NCBI RefSeq assembly: GCF_000772935.1
Contig: NZ_JPVR01000052.1
Span: 1 to 48,783 of the forward strand
Direction of reading: 5' to 3'
Length of the DNA stretch: 48,783 nucleotides
Origin: Lysinibacillus boronitolerans JCM 21713 = 10a = NBRC 103108
GTDB lineage: Bacteria > Bacillota > Bacilli > Bacillales_A > Planococcaceae
Shown: one piece after another, positions 39,784-48,783 of the stretch
Numbering within the stretch: the first letter of the stretch is position 1
Layout: the number at the start of each line of letters is the position of its first letter
Translations under genes and position numbers: made by a program
Notes under the pieces: model-generated
What the model was told of the DNA's origin: nothing
Databases searched by the model: none
What the model saw: the letters and a program-made list of their open reading frames with translations, nothing else

Positions 39784-40659
39784 ATGAGAATCATAAAATT
39801 ATTGAAAATAGGTATAGTATTTATATGCATTTTAGTGTTAACTGCATGTGGTTCAGAAAAAGAGGATACAAAGAATAATGATAAAGGTGAAATCAATTTA
39901 GCATATGTTGAATGGGATACTGAGGTTGCTTCTACACATGTAGTAGGACAAGTATTAGAGGAATTAGGATATAAGGTAACATTGACGCCTTTAGACAATG
40001 GGATCATGTGGGAGGCACTTGCAAACGGAGAGGTAGACGGTATGGTATCTGCCTGGTTACCGCAAACACATGCCCCACAAGTAGAGAAATACAAAGATAA
40101 AATAGAGAATTTAGGTGAAAATCTAACGGGTGCTAAGATTGGTTTAGTCGTTCCAAGTTATATGGATGTCGATTCTATTGAAGATTTAACAAACCAAGCT
40201 AATCAAACCATTACTGGGATAGAACCAGGAGCCAATATGATGGCTACGACTGAAAATGCCTATAAGGAATATAAGAATCTGGAAGGTTGGAATGTATTGA
40301 CCTCGTCTGCTGGTGCAATGACCGCAGCCCTTAGCCAAGCCATTTCCAATAATGAAGAAATCATCATTACAGGCTGGTCACCACACTGGATCTTTAATGC
40401 CTATGATTTAAAGTATTTAGATGACCCGAAAGGCTTATATGGAGCAGAAGAATATATTGGCACTTTTGCGCGAAATGGTTTAAAAGAGGATGCCCCTGAA
40501 GCCTATCGTGTCCTTGACCGTTTCAACTGGAGTGCCGACGATATAGAAAGTGTAATGTTTGATATTATGGAAGGTATGAGTGCCACAGAAGCTGCGAAAA
40601 AATGGATTGATAACAATCCAGATAAAGTAGCCGAATGGACGAAAGATGTGGATGCATAA
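39784..40659 (+). CDS. Glycine betaine/proline-type (OpuAC-like) binding lipoprotein
   Basis: A 291-residue lipoprotein: basic N-terminus, hydrophobic segment and lipobox LTAC. Then an OpuAC-like fold: INLAYVEWDTEVASTHVV, MWEALANGEVDGMVSAWLP and ITGWSPHWIFNAYDLKYLDDP, where Trp residues form the aromatic cage for quaternary amines. It is anchored outside the membrane and normally delivers betaine-type osmolytes to an ABC transporter; none adjoins. AAAGGAGATG precedes the ATG. A dyad over its promoter suggests GbsR/OpcR-like control, an inference. Confidence 0.88.
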   Translation: MRIIKLLKIGIVFICILVLTACGSEKEDTKNNDKGEINLAYVEWDTEVASTHVVGQVLEELGYKVTLTPLDNGIMWEALANGEVDGMVSAWLPQTHAPQVEKYKDKIENLGENLTGAKIGLVVPSYMDVDSIEDLTNQANQTITGIEPGANMMATTENAYKEYKNLEGWNVLTSSAGAMTAALSQAISNNEEIIITGWSPHWIFNAYDLKYLDDPKGLYGAEEYIGTFARNGLKEDAPEAYRVLDRFNWSADDIESVMFDIMEGMSATEAAKKWIDNNPDKVAEWTKDVDA

Positions 40660-40665
40660 AAAGAT

Positions 40666-40742
40666 AATCCATTTACTACTCATTAGTAAATGGATTCAGA
40701 CTGTAGACGGCTCATTCTATAATAGAATGAGCCGTCTACAAT
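40666..40742 (+). terminator. Two tandem hairpins ending the binding-protein gene
   Basis: AATCCATTTACTA/TTAGTAAATGGATT (40666-40696) is followed by GTAGACGGCTCATTCTA and its complement (40703-40739), then ATTTTTA. The second is the terminator. Confidence 0.85.
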
Positions 40743-40963
40743 TTTTAACGTTCCCAAAAATGAGGAGGTTCAGGAGCGTAATTATGAACTAGCACCCCAA
40801 CATTAGATTTTTAATTCCAATATTTTGAGTGTACGGCTTATCGGACGCCCTCTCACCTTGTCAAAAGTTTCTGCGAATGAAATCGTCATATTTCAACATA
40901 GAAGCTACTGCCTAGCAGCTATTAAAAAATTATCCTTTAAAAAGCGTATAGTAAAGGGGTAGA
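40743..40963. other. Intergenic region with fragment of a dispersed repeat
   Basis: No gene seen. CGGCTTATCGGACGCC near 40835-40850 nearly matches CGGCTCATCGGACGCC at the end of the window (around 48737). Confidence 0.5.
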
Positions 40964-41584
40964 TTATTGAACTACTTCAGGATGGAAACCATCGTTTTGG
41001 AAGTAGTCATCATGTGACCAAATATTTAATTTTGCATTCTGAGCTTTTTGTTGAATAGCTCTAAAGGCATCTTCGAATGTGTTGTTTGGCTTATGAATAT
41101 AACGTACAACTGCAAGTCCTTCGTTTAATAAAGATTCTTGCAATAATACATCATCTACAAACACATAGGCTAGAAGACGATCATAATTGTCTGTTTCTGG
41201 TCCAACATCATAGACCGCTTCAATTTTTTTAGCCTTTTCCATTAAATTGATCGTATACTCTTTTGCTTGTTCAGCATATGGTTGGGCGCCACCTTTGTTG
41301 TAATTCATTTCAGGTGTATCCACCATTAACAGACGAATTTTTCGTTTCTCACCATTAATTGTCGCCTGAATCGTATCTCCATCATATGCTTTAATATAGT
41401 CTAGCTCAAAGCGTTTATTTCCTGTTTTTTCTTCCACCTGTTCAATGGATATAGTACCTTGCTGATCTGTAACTGATTTAGTATCTTGATCTTCCGCAGG
41501 TGATCTGCCAAATATCATGTACAATGCTACAGCCAAAATAATCGTACCACTTGTTATTAATGTTTTTATATCTTGCATTTTCAT
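40964..41584 (-). CDS. Membrane-anchored thermonuclease (SNase family)
   Basis: A 206-residue protein. Residues about 8-25 form an uncleaved signal or membrane anchor. Residues 60-195 are a staphylococcal-nuclease domain: AYDGDTIQA (Asp), IRLLMVDTPEMN (Arg and Glu) and DRLLAYVFVD (second Arg), the full catalytic set. It cuts DNA and RNA outside the cell with calcium. GAGGGG precedes the ATG. It stands alone downstream of the ABC ATPase gene. Confidence 0.9.
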   Translation of the reverse strand: MKMQDIKTLITSGTIILAVALYMIFGRSPAEDQDTKSVTDQQGTISIEQVEEKTGNKRFELDYIKAYDGDTIQATINGEKRKIRLLMVDTPEMNYNKGGAQPYAEQAKEYTINLMEKAKKIEAVYDVGPETDNYDRLLAYVFVDDVLLQESLLNEGLAVVRYIHKPNNTFEDAFRAIQQKAQNAKLNIWSHDDYFQNDGFHPEVVQ

Positions 41585-41717
41585 GTAGTAGGCCCCTCAC
41601 AACTAATCATCATTTCTTATACGAGCGGTTCGTATAAGGTGTGTACCTCATCATCATGAAGATAACAAGTTACACGATGTTTCTATTGTAAAATATCAAG
41701 CTACTACATTCAAGCTA

Positions 41718-43457
41718 TCATCTAGTCACAGCTACCCAATGATTAGGAGAAACCTCTACTAGTTGACTATTTTCTACCTCATAACGTATTTTCACATCTT
41801 CTGCATGTTCAGCCTCACTATATTTCTGCTTCTCTATTGCAGGATCTGGAATAGGAATGGAGCGTAATAATGCACGTGTATATGGATGTTGTGGGTTAGC
41901 ATATAGCTCTTCACTTTCTGCCAGTTCTACAATCTTCCCACCATACATAACGGCTACACGATCGCTGATATGCTTCACCATGGATAAATCATGAGCAATA
42001 AATAAATACGTCAATCCAAGCTTTTGTTGTAATTCTTTTAATAAATCAACAATCTGCCTTTGAATGGAAACATCCAGTGCTGATAATGGTTCATCACAAA
42101 CAATAAAGTTTGGCTCAACTGCTAACGCTCTCGCAATACCGATTCGTTGACGCTGACCTCCTGAAAATTCATGAGGATACCGCATGGCATGCTCTTTCTT
42201 CAAACCGACAAGTTCAAGCAATTCCTCTACCCGTTGTCGCCTCTCTTCATGTGTCCTCACCAGACCATGAATATCAAGAGCCTCGCCAATAATGTCTAAG
42301 ATTTTTTTGCGAGGATTTAACGATGAATAGGGATCTTGGAAAATAATTTGCATATGGCGACGCATTGCCTTTAGCTGTTTTTTCGATAACCTTGTTACAG
42401 GTATTCCTTGATATAGTACCTCTCCATTTGTAGGCTGATGAAGCTGAAGAATCGTCCTACCTGTAGTCGATTTACCTGAACCAGATTCACCAACCAAGCC
42501 CAATGTTTCACCAGGATATATATAGAATGATAAATCGTTCACTGCTTTCAACGTTTGACCACGGCCTAATGGAAATTCTTTGGACAGATGGGTTACTTCG
42601 ATTAACGGCTTATGTAGATCGATACCTGGCTGAATTGTAGCAATCTCTTTTGGCTGCTTTTTCTCATGCAGCTTTGGTAACGCATTTAATAATTTCTGGG
42701 TATACGGATGCTGGGCATTTGCAAAAATTTCTTCTGTTGTGCCCTGTTCAACTATTTCTCCTTCTTTCATCACGATGATGCGATCACACATACCTGCAAC
42801 TACACCTAAATCGTGTGTAATTAAAATAATAGACGTTCCCATTTTCTTTTGCATATCGCGCATTAATTTTAGGATTTGAGCTTGAATCGTAACGTCCAAT
42901 GCTGTTGTTGGTTCATCTGCAATAAGCAGCGAGGGATTACAAGCAAGCGCCATTGCAATCATTACGCGTTGACGCATACCACCTGAAAATTCATGAGGGT
43001 ATTGTCGATACCGTTCTTCTGCGTCTCTAATACCAACCAGTTTTAATAATTCTATTGTTTGTTGATAGGCCTCAGTTTTTGACATTGACTGATGCTTGAT
43101 TAAACTTTCAGCCACTTGATCACCTATTCGTATAGTAGGGTTTGTGGATGTCATTGGATCTTGGAAAATCATACTAATATCTTGTCCACGTATCCCTTCC
43201 ATTTGTTTTTCACTAAATTCAGTGAGTTCTTGCCCTTTAAACACAATAGTGCCAGATTTCAAAAATGAAGGTGGCGATGGTAATAAACGCATAATGGAGC
43301 GAGCCGTTACACTTTTCCCGCTACCAGACTCTCCTACAATTCCGAGTGTTTCACCTTTATTTAGATGGAAGCTAACGTCCTTAACGGCTTCAAATTCTGT
43401 CTCCCCTGTGATAAAGGATACGCGAAGATTATTGATTTCTAAAAGCTTTTCACTCAT
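41718..43457 (-). CDS. Fused DppD-DppF peptide ABC transporter ATPase
   Basis: About 579 residues, two complete ABC ATPases in tandem. First domain: GESGSGKSV Walker A, ability signature [22 protein letters not shown]alker B. Second domain: [21 protein letters not shown] and [13 protein letters not shown]. Each ends with the oligopeptide-type extension ([10 protein letters not shown] and [10 protein letters not shown]). It powers peptide or metal-peptide import at the inner face. ATG 43457 follows AAGGATG. It is divergent from the permease-binding protein operon. Confidence 0.92.
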   Translation of the reverse strand: MSEKLLEINNLRVSFITGETEFEAVKDVSFHLNKGETLGIVGESGSGKSVTARSIMRLLPSPPSFLKSGTIVFKGQELTEFSEKQMEGIRGQDISMIFQDPMTSTNPTIRIGDQVAESLIKHQSMSKTEAYQQTIELLKLVGIRDAEERYRQYPHEFSGGMRQRVMIAMALACNPSLLIADEPTTALDVTIQAQILKLMRDMQKKMGTSIILITHDLGVVAGMCDRIIVMKEGEIVEQGTTEEIFANAQHPYTQKLLNALPKLHEKKQPKEIATIQPGIDLHKPLIEVTHLSKEFPLGRGQTLKAVNDLSFYIYPGETLGLVGESGSGKSTTGRTILQLHQPTNGEVLYQGIPVTRLSKKQLKAMRRHMQIIFQDPYSSLNPRKKILDIIGEALDIHGLVRTHEERRQRVEELLELVGLKKEHAMRYPHEFSGGQRQRIGIARALAVEPNFIVCDEPLSALDVSIQRQIVDLLKELQQKLGLTYLFIAHDLSMVKHISDRVAVMYGGKIVELAESEELYANPQHPYTRALLRSIPIPDPAIEKQKYSEAEHAEDVKIRYEVENSQLVEVSPNHWVAVTR

Positions 43458-43578
43458 TCGACCCATCCTTTTTAAAATTTGTGATTGACTTACTTTCAAG
43501 TATAATCCATACTTTACAATACTGATAGGAATTATACAATATAATGCTGAATATTTTATTTACGTTTGGAGGAAATGC

Positions 43579-45009
43579 ATGGTTACTTCAAAAATTTATT
43601 TAAAACCCGAGAAATTTATTTTCTTTTCTACGGTTTATCAAAAACTAGTGCATCAAAAGCCTTATCATCTACTTCTTTTTCTTTTTAGTATTTTAGTCCA
43701 CCCTTTTACATACTTTATCTATCGGAAAAGAAATCATTCAAACACTTATGATCAGGCTTTTGCATTGCGTAGTCAGTACTATATAGAGCATGGATTGGTA
43801 GCCCAATGGCAAAAGGAATTTGGGCAACAAGAAATTGCAAAAGCTACATTTTTTAAAGAGGCTGTATTGGAGTCACAAATTCAGTCCACAGCCAAGCAAT
43901 TAGCTCAAAGAAAACTCCAACAGCAAGTGGATCAGGATTTACAAAAAGAGGGCATACAACAACTATCCTATGACCAATTTTTTAATCAGCAATTAACTAA
44001 CAAACGTTTTGTGGCTCTTACCTTTCTACCAGCTGTTTTATTTTATGTAGTACTTATCTTATTTGCGAATCCATTTCTGCAATTTATCATTGAACGTATT
44101 TTACAAAGCTTTATTGTGATTGTTGGTGTGGCTACATTAGTGTTTACCATTTTATATTTATCACCATTTGATCCAGCAAGAAATCTACTCGGAGTTGAAG
44201 CAACACCCGAGCAAATAGTGAACTTTAATCGCATTCATGGTTTAGATCAACCTTATTTATCACAGCTATGGAACGCATTATCTGGCCTATTTACATTTGA
44301 TTTAGGTACATCCTTTGCAGGTAAAGAAGATATCACACACAGCATTGCTACTAAATTTCCTGTCACTCTTGAAATCGCCGTATTGTCTTTGCTAATGGCT
44401 ATTGCTATTGCCATTCCAGTCGGTATTATTTCAGCTGTTCGTCCAAATTCATATTTGGATTATACATTTATGTTTATTGCTTTAATCGGTTTATCCATTC
44501 CGAGCTTTTGGCAAGGTTTAATTTTTATTTTGACATTTGCTTTAAAGCTACAATGGTTTCCAGCTACCTATAACCCTCATAATTGGCTATCGCTCATCAT
44601 GCCAATTGTTGTCTTGGGAACATCGATTACGGCATCTATTGCTAGGATGACAAGGTCAAGTATGCTTGAGGTGATTCATGAGGATTACATTATTACAGCA
44701 AAAGCAAAGGGCTTAAATGAATTCAAAGTGATTTCAAAACATGCCATTCGCAATGCTATGATTCCGATTATTACGGTGATTGGACTTCTTTTTGGAGGTA
44801 TGTTGGGAGGCGCATCTGTAACAGAAAAGGTATTCAACATTAGTGGGATAGGTAGCTATATCGTCGATAAACAATTTATCCCTGATATTCCGGCCATTCT
44901 TGGGGGCGTTGTTTATATCGCCATCACCATTTCAATTGTCAATTTATTCATTGATATCATGTATGCCTTTTTTGATCCACGCATTCGCTCGAAAATGAAG
45001 AAGTCTTAA
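43579..45009 (+). CDS. DppB-type peptide ABC permease with N-terminal extension
   Basis: 476 residues, about 150 more than usual DppB. The canonical permease starts near residue 170 (RILQSFIVIVGVATLVFTIL) and includes the ATPase contact loop EDYIITAKAKGLNEFKVISK. The extension has one membrane segment (about 30-45), a Gln-rich helical stretch (55-140) and another membrane segment (about 145-163). TTTGGAGGAAATGC precedes the ATG. First gene of the operon with the second permease and the binding protein. Confidence 0.88.
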   Translation: MVTSKIYLKPEKFIFFSTVYQKLVHQKPYHLLLFLFSILVHPFTYFIYRKRNHSNTYDQAFALRSQYYIEHGLVAQWQKEFGQQEIAKATFFKEAVLESQIQSTAKQLAQRKLQQQVDQDLQKEGIQQLSYDQFFNQQLTNKRFVALTFLPAVLFYVVLILFANPFLQFIIERILQSFIVIVGVATLVFTILYLSPFDPARNLLGVEATPEQIVNFNRIHGLDQPYLSQLWNALSGLFTFDLGTSFAGKEDITHSIATKFPVTLEIAVLSLLMAIAIAIPVGIISAVRPNSYLDYTFMFIALIGLSIPSFWQGLIFILTFALKLQWFPATYNPHNWLSLIMPIVVLGTSITASIARMTRSSMLEVIHEDYIITAKAKGLNEFKVISKHAIRNAMIPIITVIGLLFGGMLGGASVTEKVFNISGIGSYIVDKQFIPDIPAILGGVVYIAITISIVNLFIDIMYAFFDPRIRSKMKKS

Positions 45010-45022
45010 AGGAGGATCGCCT

Positions 45023-46519
45023 GTGAAAAACATCTTACATGTCAAACTACTCTTGAAGATTACACAGGAATATGTCAATTCTCATTTTACCTTTGTCTTT
45101 TCCTTACTGTTTTCTTTACTATTTCTAGCCTATAGCTATAATTTTTCCAGCAATAGCTGGCGACCTGTTGTTCTGCTCTTTTTTATTATTTATGCCATTA
45201 CCACGGCATATGTTGCCTTCGTGAATTTGCGAATTAAAAAGGATTTAGCCAAGTATGGTGACATTCAAAAAAGCACTCGAATGTTTGGCTATCCCCTTTT
45301 AATAACGATACTGTCAGGCAATATTTTTTCGACATCCTTTGCATTTATGCTTGTGTCAAAAAGAAAGACTGCAGAATATACTTTTGCTGCCTATGCCTTT
45401 ATAACACAACTATTCATCTTAGGTATTGCAGCATTAAATTTATTTAAGCCATATGTAACAGATACCTTTTTACTGGCAATGGGCGTTTTCTTAGTACTCT
45501 CACTTCTTTATATCGTGATGGCCATTTTATGTACAAAATACGTCACAGCAACTGAGGCACCTAAATGGATGCTCATTCCAGGTATTGTCCTACTATTGGC
45601 GACTTTCACTGGTAATCTATTTGCGACTTTACTAGGATATAGCCTTATTCAAAAGGCTCGAAAGGCAAATCCATCTTCTATTGAGAAATGGCAAAAAATA
45701 TGGGAGAAGATTTTACGCAATACGATGGCTGTATTCGGTTTATTCTTTATCATTTTCATGTTCTCATTGTCCGTTACAAGCTCTTGGACTTTCGACTATG
45801 ATTTCGCTACGGAAAATAATTATGGAGCATTGCTACAAACACCGACATTAGAATACCCATTAGGTACAGATAATTATGGCCGAGACTTATTTTCTCGCAT
45901 AGTATTCGGGGCACAAATATCGTTAATCGTCGGATTTTTCTCCACGATTATCCCCGCAGTTATTGGCGGCGCATTAGGAGCTTTTTCAGGCTATTACGGT
46001 AAGTCCACTGATAATATCATCATGCGAAGTCTCGATATTTTATATGCCATTCCTGGAATATTGTTAGCCATTGCTATTATCGCCGCATTTGGTGCTAATA
46101 CTGTGAATCTTATTATTGCACTTAGTGTTGGAGCAATTCCAACCTATGCCCGTACAATGCGGGCAAATGTTATGCAGCTTGCTAATTATGAGTTTGTAGA
46201 ATCGGCTAGAGCTTTAGGTGCATCTGATGCAGCTATTATTTTCAAGCACATTGTCCCCAATTCTTTAGCACCAATGATTGTGAAAGCAACATTAACGATT
46301 GGTGGAGCTGTTATTTCAACGAGTAGTTTAAGTTTTTTAGGGCTTGGTATTGAGCCGCATATTCCCGAATGGGGCAATATTTTAAAAGTTGGTAGTACGT
46401 ACCTGGAAACACATTCATATGTCGCGATTTTCCCAGGTCTTTGTATTATGCTTCTTGTCCTCTCCTTTAACTTCTTAGGAGATGGTTTACGAGATGCTTT
46501 AGATCCAAAAACAAATTAA
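45023..46519 (+). CDS. DppC-type peptide ABC permease with N-terminal extension
   Basis: 498 residues, roughly 200 longer than usual DppC. The extra N-terminal part has about six membrane segments. The canonical part begins near residue 235 and includes YPLGTDNYGRDLFSR and the contact loop EFVESARALGASDAAIIFKH. GTG start with AAAGGAGG eight bases upstream. It starts 13 bases after the first permease gene, so the two are translated together. Confidence 0.88.
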   Translation: MKNILHVKLLLKITQEYVNSHFTFVFSLLFSLLFLAYSYNFSSNSWRPVVLLFFIIYAITTAYVAFVNLRIKKDLAKYGDIQKSTRMFGYPLLITILSGNIFSTSFAFMLVSKRKTAEYTFAAYAFITQLFILGIAALNLFKPYVTDTFLLAMGVFLVLSLLYIVMAILCTKYVTATEAPKWMLIPGIVLLLATFTGNLFATLLGYSLIQKARKANPSSIEKWQKIWEKILRNTMAVFGLFFIIFMFSLSVTSSWTFDYDFATENNYGALLQTPTLEYPLGTDNYGRDLFSRIVFGAQISLIVGFFSTIIPAVIGGALGAFSGYYGKSTDNIIMRSLDILYAIPGILLAIAIIAAFGANTVNLIIALSVGAIPTYARTMRANVMQLANYEFVESARALGASDAAIIFKHIVPNSLAPMIVKATLTIGGAVISTSSLSFLGLGIEPHIPEWGNILKVGSTYLETHSYVAIFPGLCIMLLVLSFNFLGDGLRDALDPKTN

Positions 46520-46531
46520 TCGGAGGTAACT

Positions 46532-48343
46532 ATGAAGAAATTACTTGTATTTTTATTCGTTGCAGTACTAGCTTTGGCTGGCTGTGTACAAACAAAAACT
46601 GACGTAGAGGGCAGTAAAGATTCAAAAGATAGTGACAAGAGCAATGGCAAGATTGCCATTGAAGTATTAGGCATGGCAGCTTCTGAAGAAGACATGAACA
46701 TTGTACGTGACCAATTAGTGAAAAATGGTTTTGATGTAAAACTTAACATTCAACCAGATTACGGTTCTTTCTCTGCTCAAAAAGAAGCAGGTAACTATGA
46801 TCTTGCTCTTTCAAGTTGGACGACAGTTACAGGGAACCCTGACTATGCTGTTCGTGGTTTATTTAAAACTGGCGGTGACTACAGTGTGGTGGCAGATTCA
46901 AAACTAGATGCGTTGATTGATGAAGCGAGCACATTGACTGGTGAAGAAGCTGCAGCTAAATATAAAGATTTAGAGCAATTATTAGTATTCGATCAGGCTT
47001 ATATTGCGCCTTTATATATTTCCAATAAGTATCAAGGTATCTACTCTGAACTTGTTAACCCTAAAACAGTTCTTTTACCAAAATCTCGTGCACAAGTTTG
47101 GGAAAAAATCGAATTTAATGATCCATCTAAAAATGCAAAAGAACCTTTAATTTTGCACCAAACAATCAATTCTCTTACTTCACTTGATCCGATTAAAGGG
47201 AATGATGGTTCAATCAACACATTAAACACGAATATGTATGTTCGTCTTGTTAACTTAACAGACACAGATGAAGTTGTGTCAGATGGTTCATTATCTTATA
47301 ACCATGTAATGGCTGAAGGGAATCAAGAATATTACTTCATTTTACGCGATGATATCAATTTTGCTGCTGTGAAAGATGGTGCAGCTGTTGATACAGGTGA
47401 ATTAGTATCGGCTGAGGATGTAGTCTTCTCACTAAACCGTGCAAAAGATGCTAATTCAGTACCGGATCATCGTACCTACAGCATTCATGAAAATATTGAA
47501 ACAGTCGAAATCGTTTCTGATTTATCCGAATTACAAAATAAAAAAGTAGCAGGCTCTGAGCAATCCGTTTTAGAAGCATTATCACAAAACCTACCTGCTT
47601 CTGTAGCGCAATTAGCAAAAGATAAAGGTGCTGTTAATAATGCATCAGGTGCATACCAAGTTGTTAAAATTACAACACCTACACCTTTCCCACAAGTATT
47701 AAATTACTTAGCACACCAATCTGGTGGTATCGTATCTGAAAAACAAGTAACAAGTATTAATACGTATGATGTAGCTAGTTATAATCCTGACAAGGACATT
47801 GCCTATGGTGATCAAGCTACTGTAACGGAAGGTTCAGCAACATTCAATAACCAGCTATATGCAAGTGGTCCTTACATTTTGGTGAAAAAAAATGATTATG
47901 AAGCACAGTTTGTGAAAAACCCTGCATATCGTACTGGCAGCGAATACGAGCCGAAAATTGCTAAAATCAATGTTCGTTTTATCTCTGATGTTGATAGTGC
48001 CCTATCTGCATTACGTAATGGTGAAATTCATGTTCTGCAAACAGTACCAGAAACGAAACTGGATATTGTCAAATCAGATACGAAATTAACATTAAATACG
48101 GCAGATAGTAATGCTGTGTCCTACCTACAAATGAATACATCTGGCCGTGCAGTTTCTGATTCTGCAGATTTACGTAAAGCAATTCTATACTCTATTAACC
48201 AAGATGAATTCATTAGCTATTATCAAGGCAATAAAAAACCAGCTGTATCTACAGTCTCTCCATTAATTGATACTGGTTTAAAACTTCAAGCAGATAGCGA
48301 AAAAGTAAAAGAATTTGTAAAAGCATATAACGATAAAAAGTAA
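46532..48343 (+). CDS. Peptide-type (SBP_bac_5) binding lipoprotein, apparently circularly permuted
   Basis: 603 residues with lipobox LALAGC (Cys 18). Residues about 40-190 resemble the C-terminal half of DppA/OppA (IAIEVLG, then DLALSSWTTVTGNPDY and LLVFDQAYIAPLYIS). Residues about 205-603 resemble the N-terminal half and middle (LHQTINSLTSLDP, ILRDDINFA, SAEDVVFSLNRA, and near the end LRKAILYSINQDEF). The order is therefore swapped. CGGAGG precedes the ATG; it is 12 bases after the permease. It should bind peptides outside the membrane. Confidence 0.88.
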   Translation: MKKLLVFLFVAVLALAGCVQTKTDVEGSKDSKDSDKSNGKIAIEVLGMAASEEDMNIVRDQLVKNGFDVKLNIQPDYGSFSAQKEAGNYDLALSSWTTVTGNPDYAVRGLFKTGGDYSVVADSKLDALIDEASTLTGEEAAAKYKDLEQLLVFDQAYIAPLYISNKYQGIYSELVNPKTVLLPKSRAQVWEKIEFNDPSKNAKEPLILHQTINSLTSLDPIKGNDGSINTLNTNMYVRLVNLTDTDEVVSDGSLSYNHVMAEGNQEYYFILRDDINFAAVKDGAAVDTGELVSAEDVVFSLNRAKDANSVPDHRTYSIHENIETVEIVSDLSELQNKKVAGSEQSVLEALSQNLPASVAQLAKDKGAVNNASGAYQVVKITTPTPFPQVLNYLAHQSGGIVSEKQVTSINTYDVASYNPDKDIAYGDQATVTEGSATFNNQLYASGPYILVKKNDYEAQFVKNPAYRTGSEYEPKIAKINVRFISDVDSALSALRNGEIHVLQTVPETKLDIVKSDTKLTLNTADSNAVSYLQMNTSGRAVSDSADLRKAILYSINQDEFISYYQGNKKPAVSTVSPLIDTGLKLQADSEKVKEFVKAYNDKK

Positions 48344-48349
48344 TATAAA

Positions 48350-48380
48350 TTAGAGCCTTCTCAAAATTTGAGAAGGCTCT
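48350..48380 (+). terminator. Terminator of the peptide transporter operon
   Basis: TAGAGCCTTCTCAAA and TTTGAGAAGGCTCTA arms directly after the binding protein gene. Confidence 0.85.
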
Positions 48381-48419
48381 ATTAGTATTGAAAAACAAAA
48401 CATTCAATTGAAAGAATTG

Positions 48420-48783
48420 GATTTCCGTTGCAGGCTACTTGCTTTCCTGTGGGCTAGCTATTCCATGAGAGTCAAGTAGCCTTCTACTCCAACCTACAAA
48501 AGTGTTACCTTTTTAGCAAAGGTCTTCACTACTTTTTATGGAGAGGTGTTGTCACGCATCACTTCTCCATATTGAAAATAAAAATCCCATCCCCCTAAGA
48601 ATACAGATATTGGACTATTTGATTGCTATGCTAGCATGAGAAAAGTAAAGACATTTTGGTTGGAGTGGAGTTAGGTCACTCCAAGGGGATTTAGCGTCAC
48701 AGTTGAGACCCTGGAGCGAACGGAAGTGAGTGAAGCGGCTCATCGGACGCCCCCTGGAAAGGACGCTGGCGGAACGGAAATCA
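48420..48783. repeat. Two inverted copies of a dispersed intergenic repeat
   Basis: A plus-strand copy begins GATTTCCGTTGCAGGC (48420) and ends near CTCCAACC (48490). A minus-strand copy, read from the window end, begins TGATTTCCGTTCCGCC and ends CACTCCAACC (about 48658). Both share the order GATTTCCGTT, GC-TTTCC, GGGC, ATGAG and TCCAACC. No gene is seen in this stretch; the second copy may run past the window. Confidence 0.6.

Noticed and set aside
43144..43488. Open frame opposite the fused ABC ATPase gene
   Set aside because: It mirrors a strongly conserved Walker A region, has no ribosome site and reads like the complement of coding DNA. Several similar antisense frames over the RND, prfC and catalase genes were dropped for the same reason.

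Overview
The window is AT-rich Bacillales chromosome, most likely Lysinibacillus or a close relative. Pointers are the strong Gram-positive ribosome binding sites with frequent GTG/TTG starts, a stand-alone MurE with a DDPR motif, a TerC gene behind a yybP-ykoY manganese riboswitch, a YtaF-type sporulation membrane protein, a class B sortase relic and a large clade-2 catalase. The genus call is inference from gene content; no rRNA or tRNA gene was seen.

Left flank (1-17178), almost all minus strand: manganese-riboswitch terC; an SDR reductase tightly linked to an AcrB-like RND exporter; prfC; a lone murE; an aldehyde dehydrogenase; a small plus-strand unit of two tiny ORFs; a SsuE-like FMN reductase behind a leader hairpin; a lone dihydrolipoamide dehydrogenase; katE-type catalase; and an RloA/RloB (AbiL-like) ATPase-nuclease pair whose ATPase gene carries a single-base frameshift.

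Mobile element (17179-36476, about 19.3 kb): it is bounded by a 20-bp direct repeat. Its right end holds a tyrosine integrase and a CI-type repressor on the plus strand. These diverge from a long minus-strand run: excisionase-like HTH, DUF771 protein, a rep protein with iterons and an AT-rich stretch inside its gene, ArpU-type regulator, Com-type zinc ribbon, a ClpP-type prohead protease and a coiled-coil protein. No terminase, portal, recognisable capsid or tail gene is present. This layout resembles a phage satellite (PICI-like island) rather than a full prophage. The middle (20.7-28.6 kb) is a string of small genes, many with their own terminators: unknown proteins, small membrane proteins, a SLATT-domain protein and a J-domain protein. 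They look like moron or defence cargo. The left end (17.5-20.4 kb) is a separate plasmid-like module: a winged-helix protein operon and a divergent XRE regulator around three 17-bp dyads. Candidate integrase arm sites lie at both ends and would come together in the circular form.

Right flank (36477-48783): a GalE-like epimerase, a YceI protein, a sortase B pseudogene, ytaF, a lone glycine-betaine-type binding lipoprotein with an operator-like inverted repeat, a membrane-anchored thermonuclease, and a complete peptide-type ABC transporter. That transporter is unusual: its two ATPases are fused, both permeases have long N-terminal extensions, and its binding protein appears to be circularly permuted. 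This is the finding most worth checking. The window ends in copies of a dispersed intergenic repeat.
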